Assembly (NCBI RefSeq): GCF_014647035.1
Contig: NZ_BMOK01000013.1
Location: forward strand, 1 to 64,000
Length of the DNA stretch: 64,000 bases
Source of the DNA: Sporolactobacillus putidus
GTDB taxonomy: Bacteria; Bacillota; Bacilli; Bacillales; Sporolactobacillaceae
Direction: 5' to 3'
Shown here: piece after piece, positions 34,629 through 43,082 of the stretch
Layout: every line of letters begins with the position of its first letter
Numbering within the stretch: the stretch's first letter is position 1
Program-made: the position numbers and the translations under genes
The notes under the pieces: model-generated
Databases searched by the model: none
What the model was told of the DNA's origin: nothing
Seen by the model: only the letters and a program-made list of their open reading frames with translations

Positions 34629-35069
34629 ATGAAATTAGACTGGAAAATCAAAGAGTTCTCACAGCTCACAGCTCGAGAGTTATATGAAATATACAAAGCT
34701 CGAGAAGATGTATTTGTTGTTGAACAAGAATGCCCTTATCACGAAGTGGATGAAAATGATTTGAAAAGCCTTCATGTGTATGCTTTGGACGATCAACAGG
34801 AAATCATTGCTTACGCCCGGATCTTTGAGGAAGGAAATTCGGTTACTTTCGGCCGGGTACTAATCAATCGAAAATACAGAGGGCAAGGCTTAGGCAAATT
34901 GCTGGTCTCCAAAATTCTACATGTTATCGAAGATGGGGCTCCCGGGAAAACGGTTGTCATCGAAGCCCAGGAATACATACAGTCCCTTTATGCATCATTC
35001 GGTTTTAAAAAAACTACGGAAGTTTATTTAATCGATAACATTCCTCACGTTACGATGGAACTGCCTTGA
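34629..35069 (+). CDS. elaA: ElaA-like GNAT acetyltransferase
   Basis: A 146-residue GNAT protein with the ElaA pattern: LTARELYEIYKAREDVFVVE, QECPYHEVDENDLKSLHVYA, and the acetyl-CoA loop VLINRKYRGQGLGKLLV (about residues 77-93). IEAQEYIQSLYASFGFK follows. Function is not established for the family. The ATG at 34629 has GGAG seven bases upstream; the longer frame would read into the repeat. Its last 25 bases overlap the convergent araC-type gene. Confidence 0.9.
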   Translation: MKLDWKIKEFSQLTARELYEIYKAREDVFVVEQECPYHEVDENDLKSLHVYALDDQQEIIAYARIFEEGNSVTFGRVLINRKYRGQGLGKLLVSKILHVIEDGAPGKTVVIEAQEYIQSLYASFGFKKTTEVYLIDNIPHVTMELP

Positions 35070-35968
35070 GGCCGCTGATTTTCCAGAGCCCGTTTTGAAT
35101 GGTTGAAAGCCTGACGCATCGCCTGCGGAGTGATGCCTTTTTTTCGTTTGAATACACGGCTGAAATAGTTCGCATCATTAAATCCGACAGCCATGGCGAT
35201 TTCCGTTATACTTAATGAACCGCTCTGTAAAAGGTCAACGGCTTTATCGACCCTGAGCAAGTTGATATAATTGACAACTGTCTCCCCGTATATTTTTTTA
35301 AACGTGCGGCAAAAGTGTGCTTCGCTCATCAGCGCCTGATCGGCGAGTTCGGCGACGGTCATCGATTTCTGAAAGTTCTCATTCATGAAGCTGATCACGG
35401 ACTTCAGCTGATTCAGGCTGATCATCCGCGTATTAAATCGCTTTTTTGTATAGATTTTGGTGACATAGCCGCGCAAGAGCAGAACAAGCAATTCGAGCAG
35501 GGATGACTGGATGGCGAGTTCGAAGCCGTCATTCTGCATTTCATCTTCCCTGATCAGGGTGCGGACGCAGTGCAGGATCCGCGGGTCTTTTCTGATTAGG
35601 TGACAGAAACAGATCAACTGCTGCGATAACAGCTCGGCGTACTTGGTGTGGCGCGGACCGGGCATCAGACTGAAAAACGAAGCGAGATCAATGCGAATCA
35701 CATAGCAGCTTAATTTCATGCATCTGCTTTCCAGAACGTGCAGTTCATTGCTGTTAATGAGAGCGATGTCGCCGGACTGCATATCAATTTTCTCAGATTC
35801 GCATCGGAGCAATCCCGTCCCGGAAGTCAGATAGTAGAGCTGGATTTCTTCATGCCAGTTTTCCTTGAAAGTCGGGCCGTACCCAAGATGCGCGCGTCTC
35901 TGAATATCGACGTAGGGGTGCGCTTCAGGCTTGGACTTGCTGTAGTGGTTGGCCTCATTTTTTATCAT
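35045..35968 (-). CDS. AraC-family transcriptional regulator
   Basis: A 307-residue regulator. The N-terminal cupin-like arm (WHEEIQLYYLTSGTGLLRCE, MQSGDIALINSNELHVLE) is followed by two C-terminal AraC helix-turn-helix motifs (MTVAELADQALMSEAHFCRT and LSITEIAMAVGFNDANYFSR). It ends KRKKGITPQAMRQAF. GGGAGG lies seven bases before the ATG. It is divergent from an MFS efflux gene with about 135 bp between them, so that gene is its probable target. Confidence 0.92.
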   Translation of the reverse strand: MIKNEANHYSKSKPEAHPYVDIQRRAHLGYGPTFKENWHEEIQLYYLTSGTGLLRCESEKIDMQSGDIALINSNELHVLESRCMKLSCYVIRIDLASFFSLMPGPRHTKYAELLSQQLICFCHLIRKDPRILHCVRTLIREDEMQNDGFELAIQSSLLELLVLLLRGYVTKIYTKKRFNTRMISLNQLKSVISFMNENFQKSMTVAELADQALMSEAHFCRTFKKIYGETVVNYINLLRVDKAVDLLQSGSLSITEIAMAVGFNDANYFSRVFKRKKGITPQAMRQAFNHSKRALENQRPQGSSIVT

Positions 35969-36103
35969 CTGAAATCCTCCCGATCAAAATCGTGCGAAAG
36001 AAAAGCAGAATCGTCCATGAGTTTTCCGGATTCTTCTGATAGTATAGAAGTATTCAACCCATCTGTAAAAGAATGCGGCTTCAAACCGGGGGGCTTTGAA
36101 ATT

Positions 36104-37309
36104 ATGAGTATGGCGTTACCAACGGTCAAGGGTAAGACGAAAAGGCGTCTGGCGGCGAAAAAAGAATTGGTCGGCCTCAGCCTGACCCATTTTCTGAATG
36201 ATTTAATGACAACCGGCATCGTTCCGGCGCTCCTGCCGCTTTATAAGCAGGCTTTTCATCTGAACTATTTGCAGGCCGGGGTGATTTTGTTTGTCTCCAT
36301 GATCACATCCTCGGTTTCACAACCACTGTTCGGAATTCTAACCGATAAAAAACCAAAATCGTGGTTCTTGCCGATCGGTATTTGTCTGACCGGTTTCGGA
36401 CTGACGGCTTCGGGGTTCGCGTCCGCTTACTGGATCTTGCTTCTATTGGTCGGTTTGTCCGGAATCGGCTCCGGTATTTTCCACCCAGAAGCAATGCGCG
36501 GCACCTACATGGCGGCCGGCAGCGCGAGGGGAACGGCGCAGGCGATCTTCCAGGTCGGGGGAAACTTCGGCCAGGCGGTCGGGCCGCTGCTTTTGCCGCT
36601 TTTTCTGATTGCGACCGGCCTGAGGGGCCTTGGCTGGTTTACCCTGGCAACAGTCTTAGGATTTGTGATCGTGCTTTCGATACTGCCCTGGTACCGGCAA
36701 AGCCTGGTGCGAAACAAAGCACGCCAGGCTAACATCAGAGGACGGAATCATCCGGCCGGCCTTTGCCTGCTGACCGCCGTGGTTATCCTGCGTTCGTGGA
36801 CGCAGATCGGTGTTGCCGGATTCCTGCCCTTTCTCTATCTGCACCAGGGCATTGCGCTGAAATACGGAGATCTGCTGACGTTCCTGTTTCTCGCCGCGGG
36901 AGCAGTGGGGACCTTTCTAGGCGGCCGCCTCTCCGACATCGTCAGCCGAAAATGGCTGCTGTTTGTCTCGATGGCCGTCACCATTCCATTCGCCTGGCTG
37001 CTGCCGCACGTTCGTGGCATTTTCTCAATCATTGTCCTGTTTGTTTTCGGGCTGTTTGTGCTGTCTTCATTTGCCGTCACGGTTGTCTACGGACAAATGA
37101 TGTTTCCGAAAAACATCGGCCTCGTTTCCGGCCTGATGGTCGGCTTCGGCATCGGCGCCGGCGGCATCGGTGCGACGGCCATCGGCTGGCTGTCCGATAT
37201 ATACGGTGTGTACGCCATCTTCAATCTGTTCGCAATACTTCCGCTGATTGCGGCCATTCTCACACTGTTCCTGCCAAGTGAACGCAGCCTGCTCAGCAAT
37301 GGAAAATAG
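36104..37309 (+). CDS. MFS transporter, fosmidomycin-resistance (Fsr)-like
   Basis: A 401-residue twelve-helix major facilitator. The pattern LSLTHFLNDLMTTGIVPALL, then LLPLYKQAFHLNYLQAGVIL and GIGSGIFHPEAMRGTYMAAG is typical of the Fsr group. A second cytoplasmic loop reads LGGRLSDIVSRKW. Fsr relatives export antibiotics; the substrate here is unknown. The ATG at 36104 follows a G-rich site; longer frames run antisense through the araC gene. Regulation by the divergent AraC protein is likely. A terminator follows. Confidence 0.87.
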   Translation: MSMALPTVKGKTKRRLAAKKELVGLSLTHFLNDLMTTGIVPALLPLYKQAFHLNYLQAGVILFVSMITSSVSQPLFGILTDKKPKSWFLPIGICLTGFGLTASGFASAYWILLLLVGLSGIGSGIFHPEAMRGTYMAAGSARGTAQAIFQVGGNFGQAVGPLLLPLFLIATGLRGLGWFTLATVLGFVIVLSILPWYRQSLVRNKARQANIRGRNHPAGLCLLTAVVILRSWTQIGVAGFLPFLYLHQGIALKYGDLLTFLFLAAGAVGTFLGGRLSDIVSRKWLLFVSMAVTIPFAWLLPHVRGIFSIIVLFVFGLFVLSSFAVTVVYGQMMFPKNIGLVSGLMVGFGIGAGGIGATAIGWLSDIYGVYAIFNLFAILPLIAAILTLFLPSERSLLSNGK

Positions 37310-37380
37310 ATGAAGCGCAAAACTAAAGGATTAATACCCGGGAAATATCGAATAGAAAAAAGTGAATGCTGCTGATTTAT

Positions 37381-37401
37381 GCACCTTCTGAGGTGCTTTT
37401 T
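37381..37401 (+). terminator. Terminator of the MFS gene
   Basis: GCACCT (37381-37386) pairs with AGGTGC (37391-37396) across a TCTG loop and is followed by TTTTT. No gene is seen between it and 37648. Confidence 0.75.
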
Positions 37402-37648
37402 ATTTACATCAGAAGAGCAAACGGAACAGTGCCAAAGGCGGTGATTTGACGTAACATCATATGAATTAATAAATTCAAAAACGCGATGTACACTGTGATA
37501 ATAGGATCTCATGAGAAATTATCTTCTCTGGCAACAAAAACCGGGCAAAATAGAAACCCATCTAATCGATAAATTGATGAAAGGGTTTATCGCTTATTTT
37601 TATAGCAAATGACAAGACGAAAATGTGATTTTTTGCGAGGTGGCAGCT

Positions 37649-38224
37649 TTGATAAATATTGGGACACAAACAATAGAAACGGATAGGCTTTTACTCAGAA
37701 GATTTACTTTGAATGACGCCAATGATATGCTGAAAAACTGGATTAATGATGAAGAAGTTCAATTAAATTATGGCGAACCGGTATATGAAAACATTGATTC
37801 AGTTACTGAATTACTTAATCATTGGATTGCAGCGTATTGTAATGATGAGTATTATAGATGGGCCATAATCTTGAGAGAAAATAATGAAAATATTGGTCAG
37901 ATTGCTTTTTGCGACATTGACTTGAATCATAACTATGCAGATGTCGAATATTGTATCGGCAGGTCTTATCAAAGAAAGGGATATGCATCCGAAGCTTTAT
38001 CCGCTTTAATAAAATTTACATTTGAAAAAACGGGACTCAATCGATTGCAGGCTTTTCATAGAGGAAGAAATATGTCCTCGGGTAAAGTGTTGCAAAAATC
38101 AATGATGAACTATGAAGGAACCTTGAGACAATCTTTTTTTTACAAAGATGAAAATGAGTATGACGATAGAGTTTATTATGGTATTTTAAAAGATGATTAT
38201 CTAAAAAATAAATTTCAATCTTGA
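37649..38224 (+). CDS. RimJ/RimL-type GNAT acetyltransferase
   Basis: A 191-residue acetyltransferase of the RimJ/RimL type: IETDRLLLRRFTLNDANDML at the N-terminus, IGQIAFCDIDLNHNYADVEY, then the acetyl-CoA loop GRSYQRKGYASEALSALIKF and NRLQAFHRGRNMSSGKVLQK. The substrate could be a protein N-terminus or a small amine. The TTG at 37649 is set by GAGGTG six bases upstream. The gene is strikingly AT-rich next to its neighbours, which suggests recent acquisition. Remnants of what may be another GNAT gene follow. Confidence 0.85.
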   Translation: MINIGTQTIETDRLLLRRFTLNDANDMLKNWINDEEVQLNYGEPVYENIDSVTELLNHWIAAYCNDEYYRWAIILRENNENIGQIAFCDIDLNHNYADVEYCIGRSYQRKGYASEALSALIKFTFEKTGLNRLQAFHRGRNMSSGKVLQKSMMNYEGTLRQSFFYKDENEYDDRVYYGILKDDYLKNKFQS

Positions 38225-38274
38225 TGGTGATGCGAAACATTCAGAAGCTGCGTAACAAAATAGGGAGATTAATT

Positions 38275-38560
38275 TGAAAAGATTCCTTGATAAAGTGCCA
38301 TCGTCAATGGACTTTTTTCATATTAAACAACGGGCTGGAATGATGATCAAACATACAGTAAGAACAACTTTGTCATGCAATTCGCAGCGGGTATACTCTG
38401 AGCGTTGACGATCACGAACAGCTTATAGGATTAGGACGTATCATTTCTGATGGTGTATATCTCTTGGTGTTACTTTTGGAATGTTACAAGCCATTCATGC
38501 AAAGGAAAATAACGAACGGATTTAAACTGTTGCTTAGCACGTAATCCACATTAAAATTGT
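38275..38560 (+). pseudogene. Decayed gene, probably GNAT-like
   Basis: No intact frame exists here, but one stretch (38401-38460) reads SVDDHEQLIGLGRIISDGVY. That is the strand 3-4 pattern of GNAT enzymes. Another frame nearby reads TFGMLQAIHAKENNERI before a stop. A TTG-started frame at 38275 runs about 45 codons. The pieces are consistent with a GNAT gene destroyed by several frameshifts. The assignment rests on the one short motif. Confidence 0.4.
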
Positions 38561-38599
38561 GCATGGATCTGATGATAAAAAAGAATAGAGGTCATTCAT

Positions 38600-39469
38600 T
38601 TGGATGTTCACGTGTATACTCTAAACGCTTTTTCTAAAAACGTGAATGGGGGCAACCCTGCCGGAGTCGTTTTAGATGCTGATGTTCTTAACCTCGAGGA
38701 TAAGCAGAAGATTGCCCGCCAGATTGGATTCTCAGAAACAGCCTTCGTTCAGCAGTCGGACATAGCCAACTTCAAATTGAGCTATTTTACTCCTAACCAT
38801 GAAGTTGATTTATGCGGTCACGCGACCATTGCTACTTTCTCTTTAATGTTATTGAAAAAAAGAGTGCGTGTCGGCACGTACAGTTTGGAAACCCGCGCAG
38901 GTTTGCTGGAGGTAACTGTTGACGGGGATCACCGGGTTTATCTTTCTCAATCGCTTCCCACATTTTATGAACAGCCGGACAGAGAAGAGATCGCGGATTC
39001 TTTAAATGTATCTGTTTTGGAATTGGACAACAGCCTGCCCATAGAGATTGTGTCAACAGGACTTAAAGATATACTTGTTCCAATAAAAAGCGTGGACATT
39101 CTGAACAAGATTAAACCTGATTTTTCTCAGATTACTGAAGTGAGCAGAAAATATCACGTCGTTGGCTATCACTTGTTCACGCCTGATCCAAAAACCGGTG
39201 TGACCGCCTGCTGCAGAAACTTTGCGCCTTTGTATGATATTCCTGAAGAAAGTGCTACGGGCACTTCCACAGGGGCATTAACATGCTATTTATACAAATA
39301 TGGAAGAATTTCAGAAGAGCCTGTGCGTCCGTTGATTTTTGAACAAGGGTACAGTATGAACCGCCCTTCATTAATCCTTTCCAAATTAACACACAAACAG
39401 GGTAGGGTTACCCGCATAGAAGTCGGAGGAACGGCTTCCAATTTAAACGAGCGAATCGTGATGATTTGA
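38600..39469 (+). CDS. PhzF-family isomerase
   Basis: A 289-residue protein of the PhzF/DapF fold: VYTLNAFSKNVNGGNPAGVV at the N-terminus, IGFSETAFVQQSDIANFKLS with the catalytic Glu, YFTPNHEVDLCGHATIATFS, and SATGTSTGALTCYLYKYGR in the second half. PhzF itself isomerises a phenazine precursor; most homologues in Bacillales have unknown substrates, and no phenazine genes are present. The TTG start at 38600 has GAGG eight bases upstream. Confidence 0.9.
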   Translation: MDVHVYTLNAFSKNVNGGNPAGVVLDADVLNLEDKQKIARQIGFSETAFVQQSDIANFKLSYFTPNHEVDLCGHATIATFSLMLLKKRVRVGTYSLETRAGLLEVTVDGDHRVYLSQSLPTFYEQPDREEIADSLNVSVLELDNSLPIEIVSTGLKDILVPIKSVDILNKIKPDFSQITEVSRKYHVVGYHLFTPDPKTGVTACCRNFAPLYDIPEESATGTSTGALTCYLYKYGRISEEPVRPLIFEQGYSMNRPSLILSKLTHKQGRVTRIEVGGTASNLNERIVMI

Positions 39470-39526
39470 TTTTTAGGCACATCAAATAGCAGAAAGGTCT
39501 GATCAACGATGGAAGAAGGAAAAATT

Positions 39527-40047
39527 ATGATCAGAGAAGCGGAAAAATCGGATGCGGAGCCATTAATCACGTATCTAAACAAGATTGCCGCAGAATCTGA
39601 TTTTTTGACATTCGGTTCGGCAGATAGCTCCATCTGACCATTGCAAAGGAAGAGTCATTGATTGAGAGCGTCCTGAGCAGAGAAAATGCATTGTTTCTGA
39701 TCGCTGAATCCGGGGGGCAAATCGTTGGCAATCTGGACTTTTCCGGCGGTTCCAAATCCAGAACGGCCCATACCGGTGAATTCGGCATCAGTGTGCTGAA
39801 AGACTATTGGGGTGAAGGGATCGGCAAAGCGCTGGTGGCGGAACTTATCAATTGGGCACATAAAAATGACGTCATCAGAAAAATAAATCTGCGCGTCCGT
39901 ACAGACAACGCGCGGGCAATCCGTCTTTATAAATCATTCGGTTTTGAAGAAGAGGGCACGATCAGAAGAGATTTTCTTATTGACGGTGTGTTTTACGATT
40001 CCTTGCAGATGGGTCTGCCTATCGATCCAAGCAATCCGCCCATATAA
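39527..40047 (+). pseudogene. GNAT acetyltransferase with a frameshift
   Basis: The first frame (ATG at 39527, preceded by AAGGA) encodes MIREAEKSDAEPLITYLNKI and AAESDFLTFGSAD, then stops at a TGA near 39637. A second frame continues LTIAKEESLIESVL and carries the rest of a GNAT domain: EFGISVLKDYWGEGIGKALV, INLRVRTDNARAIRLYKSFG and FEEEGTIRRDFLIDG. A net one-base change around 39625-39637 would join them. The C-terminal frame alone (from 39658) lacks the N-terminal strands. It is either a recent pseudogene or a sequencing error. Confidence 0.8.
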
Positions 40048-40190
40048 AGAAAAAATCCGCTCCGTATGCCATTGCTGTATGGCTGAAGCGAATCTCTTAG
40101 TCAATCATTTTCATACTCACACGCAGCTGTCCTTTTGCTGCTGGTTTTGTTTGCCTGCCGTCAGAGTCTGAAAGGGCAGCTATCTCGATT

Positions 40191-41099
40191 TCACTTTTTT
40201 ATAAGCGCCGAATCCTTTAACGTGTCTTCGAACATTTCAATGTATTTTTCCGGTCTCCAGTCGGTACCCTCAACTGATGCGTTGTATTTAAACAGGAACC
40301 GGGAAGCAAGGGACAAGTCAATGGTCGCAGTGAACATCTCCGACTCGCTGGCGACATCATCCGTAAATTTATGCCCCGCAAAGTAATACGGTTCCCATGT
40401 TTTTCGGCTCGGCCCGATGATGCTGCTGCCTCCCCAGAAATCATTATAGAGATCCATGCCGCCCAGATTGGCAGACGCGATATAAATGCCTTCACGGATA
40501 ACTCCGGCTTCAAGTGTTGTCGTGCCCAGGCCCTTGCCGTGGCATTTGGCGAGCGCCGTGCTATTGATATAGAGCCGGCAGCCTTTAGCGGCATAATAAC
40601 GCATCAGCTCAGGAAAACAATAGGAATCATAACAGATGGCGCATCCGACGGGACCCCATGGCGTATCCAATATAAACGGTTTATCCCCCCGGGTCGCCCA
40701 ATTGGGTTCCGGTGCCGGGAGATGCATTTTCCGGTAAGAACCGACCAATCCGTCCGGTGAAAAAACGGCCAGCGCATTATAAAGTTTTGATGGATCCGCA
40801 GTATCTTTTTCAGGCATGCCGAAAACTGCATAGATGCCGTACTTTTTTGTCAGATCGGCGATTTCATAAGTCGATTCACCTGGTATCGTCTCGGAAAGCT
40901 TAAACTGCATTTTTTCTTCGAGAGGTTTTTCAGTCTCGTCATCATAACCTGTCAGAGCCATTTCAGGAAAAACAATAAAATCGCTGCCCCGTTTCGCGGC
41001 GCTTTCAATGTACCCCTTAATGCGATTCAGATTCTTTTCCTTATCTCCCCAAACAGCGTTAAACGTGACAACCGACAAGTTCATAACGTCTTTGAACAT
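40191..41099 (-). CDS. Carbon-nitrogen hydrolase (nitrilase superfamily)
   Basis: A 302-residue amidase/nitrilase-fold enzyme with the catalytic triad E46 (FIVFPEMALTGY), K124 (VGSYRKMHLP) and C156 (VGCAICYDSYCFPELMRYYA). The substrate is unknown; aliphatic amides or N-carbamoyl compounds are typical. The ATG at 41099 follows AAGGGG closely. It is a lone gene with no obvious operon partner. Confidence 0.9.
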   Translation of the reverse strand: MFKDVMNLSVVTFNAVWGDKEKNLNRIKGYIESAAKRGSDFIVFPEMALTGYDDETEKPLEEKMQFKLSETIPGESTYEIADLTKKYGIYAVFGMPEKDTADPSKLYNALAVFSPDGLVGSYRKMHLPAPEPNWATRGDKPFILDTPWGPVGCAICYDSYCFPELMRYYAAKGCRLYINSTALAKCHGKGLGTTTLEAGVIREGIYIASANLGGMDLYNDFWGGSSIIGPSRKTWEPYYFAGHKFTDDVASESEMFTATIDLSLASRFLFKYNASVEGTDWRPEKYIEMFEDTLKDSALIKK

Positions 41100-41372
41100 T
41101 TTACCCCTTCTTTCCTTGGTAGATTTTATATATGTTTATAATATCACTATATTTCGAAACGTCAGTCTATTTGTAAGATAATTTTCCATAAAAAATAATC
41201 CGTTCTATGGCTGAAGCGGATCTATTGATAGAAAAGTTAGTGTTGTCACAGCTTGTGAGGAATGCAACCGTGTTTGTGCGAATAACAGAATGGCGGAGTA
41301 TGGGACTGTGCGCTAGTGAATATCGCTTTTATAATAATCAAAAAGAGCCGTTCCGTCACAGAGAAACTTGAG

Positions 41373-41879
41373 TCAGCCTTTATCGGCCTTTTCATAGGCT
41401 TTCCTGGTTTCTTCATCAAAGCAAACCATCTGCACGTGTGCAACATGTTCTGAGCGGGCAAGAAAATCCCGGATGGTCTGAACGGCAATGGCAGCCGCCT
41501 GGTTCAATGGAAAGTGATAAACGCCCGTGCTAATGGAGGGAAACGCGACCTTTCGGCATCCGTGGGCGTCGGCCAGTTTCAGGCTGTTCAGATAACTGTT
41601 CCTCAGCAAATCGGCTTCATGGCGGCTGCCGCCCTGCCAGACCGGGCCGGGGGTATGGATCACGAATTTAGCGGGCAGACGATAGCCCTTAGTGATTTTC
41701 GCTTCGCCGGTTGCGCACCCGTGCAATGCCCTGCACTCTTCAAGGAGTTGCGGCCCGGCGGCTCTGTGAATTGCGCCGTCTACACCGCCTCCGCCGAGCA
41801 GAGATGTGTTTGCGGCATTGACAATGGCATCCGCTTTGACAGTTGTAATATCTCCAAGAATGATAGTGAATGATTTCAA
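41373..41879 (-). CDS. Macro-domain ADP-ribose hydrolase (YmdB/MacroD-like)
   Basis: A 168-residue macro-domain protein of the O-acetyl-ADP-ribose deacetylase type. The ligand-binding segments are VKADAIVNAANTSLLGGGGV (residues 14-33), DGAIHRAAGPQLLEECR, ATGEAKITKGYRLPAKFVIH and the phosphate loop FPSISTGVYHFPLNQAA. The Asn and Asp residues of the MacroD active site are present. It starts with TTG at 41879, with AGGAGG eight bases upstream. It is not next to an ADP-ribosyltransferase or sirtuin gene. Confidence 0.92.
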   Translation of the reverse strand: MKSFTIILGDITTVKADAIVNAANTSLLGGGGVDGAIHRAAGPQLLEECRALHGCATGEAKITKGYRLPAKFVIHTPGPVWQGGSRHEADLLRNSYLNSLKLADAHGCRKVAFPSISTGVYHFPLNQAAAIAVQTIRDFLARSEHVAHVQMVCFDEETRKAYEKADKG

Positions 41880-41982
41880 GGATCAGGCCTCCTGTACATG
41901 ATTAAATCTATTAAAGCACAGTCTCGATTGACGTTTAGAAACTAAGATTGATTTTATCCAGTTGCGGCATGGTTGAGGAAGA

Positions 41983-42118
41983 TTGAGCCAAGAAGGAACT
42001 GAATCTTGACTGTCTGCCCAAAAGCAAAAAAACAGAACCGAAATTCAGAAGATCAGCCGAAATGAGAAAAAGTTCAACTTAATCCAGAAAAAGTTCAGCC
42101 AAAAATGATCAAAATTCG
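41983..42118. repeat. Degenerate short-period array related to the GAACCGAA family
   Basis: About five degenerate units: AAAACAGAACCGAAATTCAG, then variants GATCAGCCGAAATGAG, AAAAAGTTCAACTTAATCCAG and AAAAAGTTCAGCCAAAAATG. The last two are 21 bp apart. The units resemble those at 2.8 and 26.4 kb, but the conserved flanks are missing. The remainder of 41880-42337 holds no supported gene. Confidence 0.65.
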
Positions 42119-42337
42119 TTCTATGTCATGAAGTGAAACTTTGTCAAAGTTGCAAAGAAAGTTTCTCCATCTTACATTCAATGGTTACTTTAACTCACTC
42201 TCTTCAAATTTACCCGCAAAATCCGTGTTTACCTCGCAAACAGTTTTCGTTATGCACTAAGCAATTTTTGAGTACATATCCGGTAGCGAAAACAACGCCG
42301 ATAATAATCGCGGCTGTGTTCGTTTTTGCCCCAACCT

Positions 42338-42374
42338 AAATGTTTCCAATCCCCTCCGTCGATCGGAAACATTT
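42338..42374. terminator. Hairpin after the maltose operon
   Basis: Perfect ten-base arms AAATGTTTCC (42338-42347) and GGAAACATTT (42365-42374) lie 14 bp past the pgmB stop. The T tract on the minus strand is short, so it is a probable terminator or 3' stabilising stem. Confidence 0.6.
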
Positions 42375-42387
42375 TTAAATCGGCTAT

Positions 42388-43068
42388 TTATGCGTTAATC
42401 TTCATTGCGGCTTCAATGTTAACCAGCGTCATGTCTGTCGTACGGGCAAAGCGAATATCAGCGGCGCTTAATTCAGTGGCATCACCAATTCCGATGGATG
42501 TTTCGCCGGCGCCATTAATGGCTTGAATCCCGGCAGCGGCATCTTCAATCCCAATGCATTCTTCGGGCTTCAAGTGCAGCAGTTCAGCCCCACGAACATA
42601 TATTTCCGGATCCGGCTTGCCCTTCTTCAGCTTCGACGGGTCGACAACTATTGGAAAATATTTTACCAGATCCAGCTTCTCAAGGATGATCGGCGAATTC
42701 TTTGAAGCGGATGCCAAACAAATTTTATAATTGTGGGCAGCCAAGTCTTTTAAGAACGCCGGGATTCCAGGTAATATATCTTCATCGGTCATTTTTCCGA
42801 TCAGTGTTAAATAGTTGTCATTTTTTTTAGCGGCGAACCGGATCTTTTCTTCTTCGGTATAATCGTTTTCTTTATTGCCCGCCTTCAAAATCATTTCCAG
42901 TGAGTCCATACGGCTGATCCCTTTAAGACCATCCGCGAGTGCTTTTGTCCATGTCACACCGAGCTCATCGGCAAGTTGGTGCCAGGCCTGACCGTGATAC
43001 TTGGAGGTTAACGTAATCACGCCGTCCAAATCGAAAATAAATCCTTTAATATCTTTAAAGTTTGCCAA
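42388..43068 (-). CDS. pgmB: Beta-phosphoglucomutase
   Basis: A 226-residue HAD-family mutase that converts beta-glucose 1-phosphate, released by maltose phosphorylase, to glucose 6-phosphate. GFIFDLDGVITLTSKYHGQA carries the nucleophile Asp and the acid/base Asp two residues on. Later HAD motifs are CLASASKNSPIILEKL and KKGKPDPEIYVRGAELL with IGIEDAAAGIQAI. The TTG at 43068 is set by GAGGAGGG seven bases upstream; an ATG at 43086 overlaps the galM stop (ATGA) and is the alternative. Last gene of the malP-galM-pgmB unit. Confidence 0.93.
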   Translation of the reverse strand: MANFKDIKGFIFDLDGVITLTSKYHGQAWHQLADELGVTWTKALADGLKGISRMDSLEMILKAGNKENDYTEEEKIRFAAKKNDNYLTLIGKMTDEDILPGIPAFLKDLAAHNYKICLASASKNSPIILEKLDLVKYFPIVVDPSKLKKGKPDPEIYVRGAELLHLKPEECIGIEDAAAGIQAINGAGETSIGIGDATELSAADIRFARTTDMTLVNIEAAMKINA

Positions 43069-43082
43069 TCTATTTTCCCTCC

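Noticed and set aside
34388-34696. A 102-codon minus-strand frame with a seven-residue SVVTSVL-like repeat
   Set aside because: It reflects six 21-bp units and overlaps the elaA start on the other strand.
36763-37281. A 172-codon alternative frame in the MFS gene
   Set aside because: An Arg- and Pro-rich out-of-frame shadow of a GC-rich coding region.
42133-42339. A 68-codon plus-strand frame after the 42.0 kb array
   Set aside because: It has no ribosome site or family likeness and lies in degenerate repeat-flank sequence.
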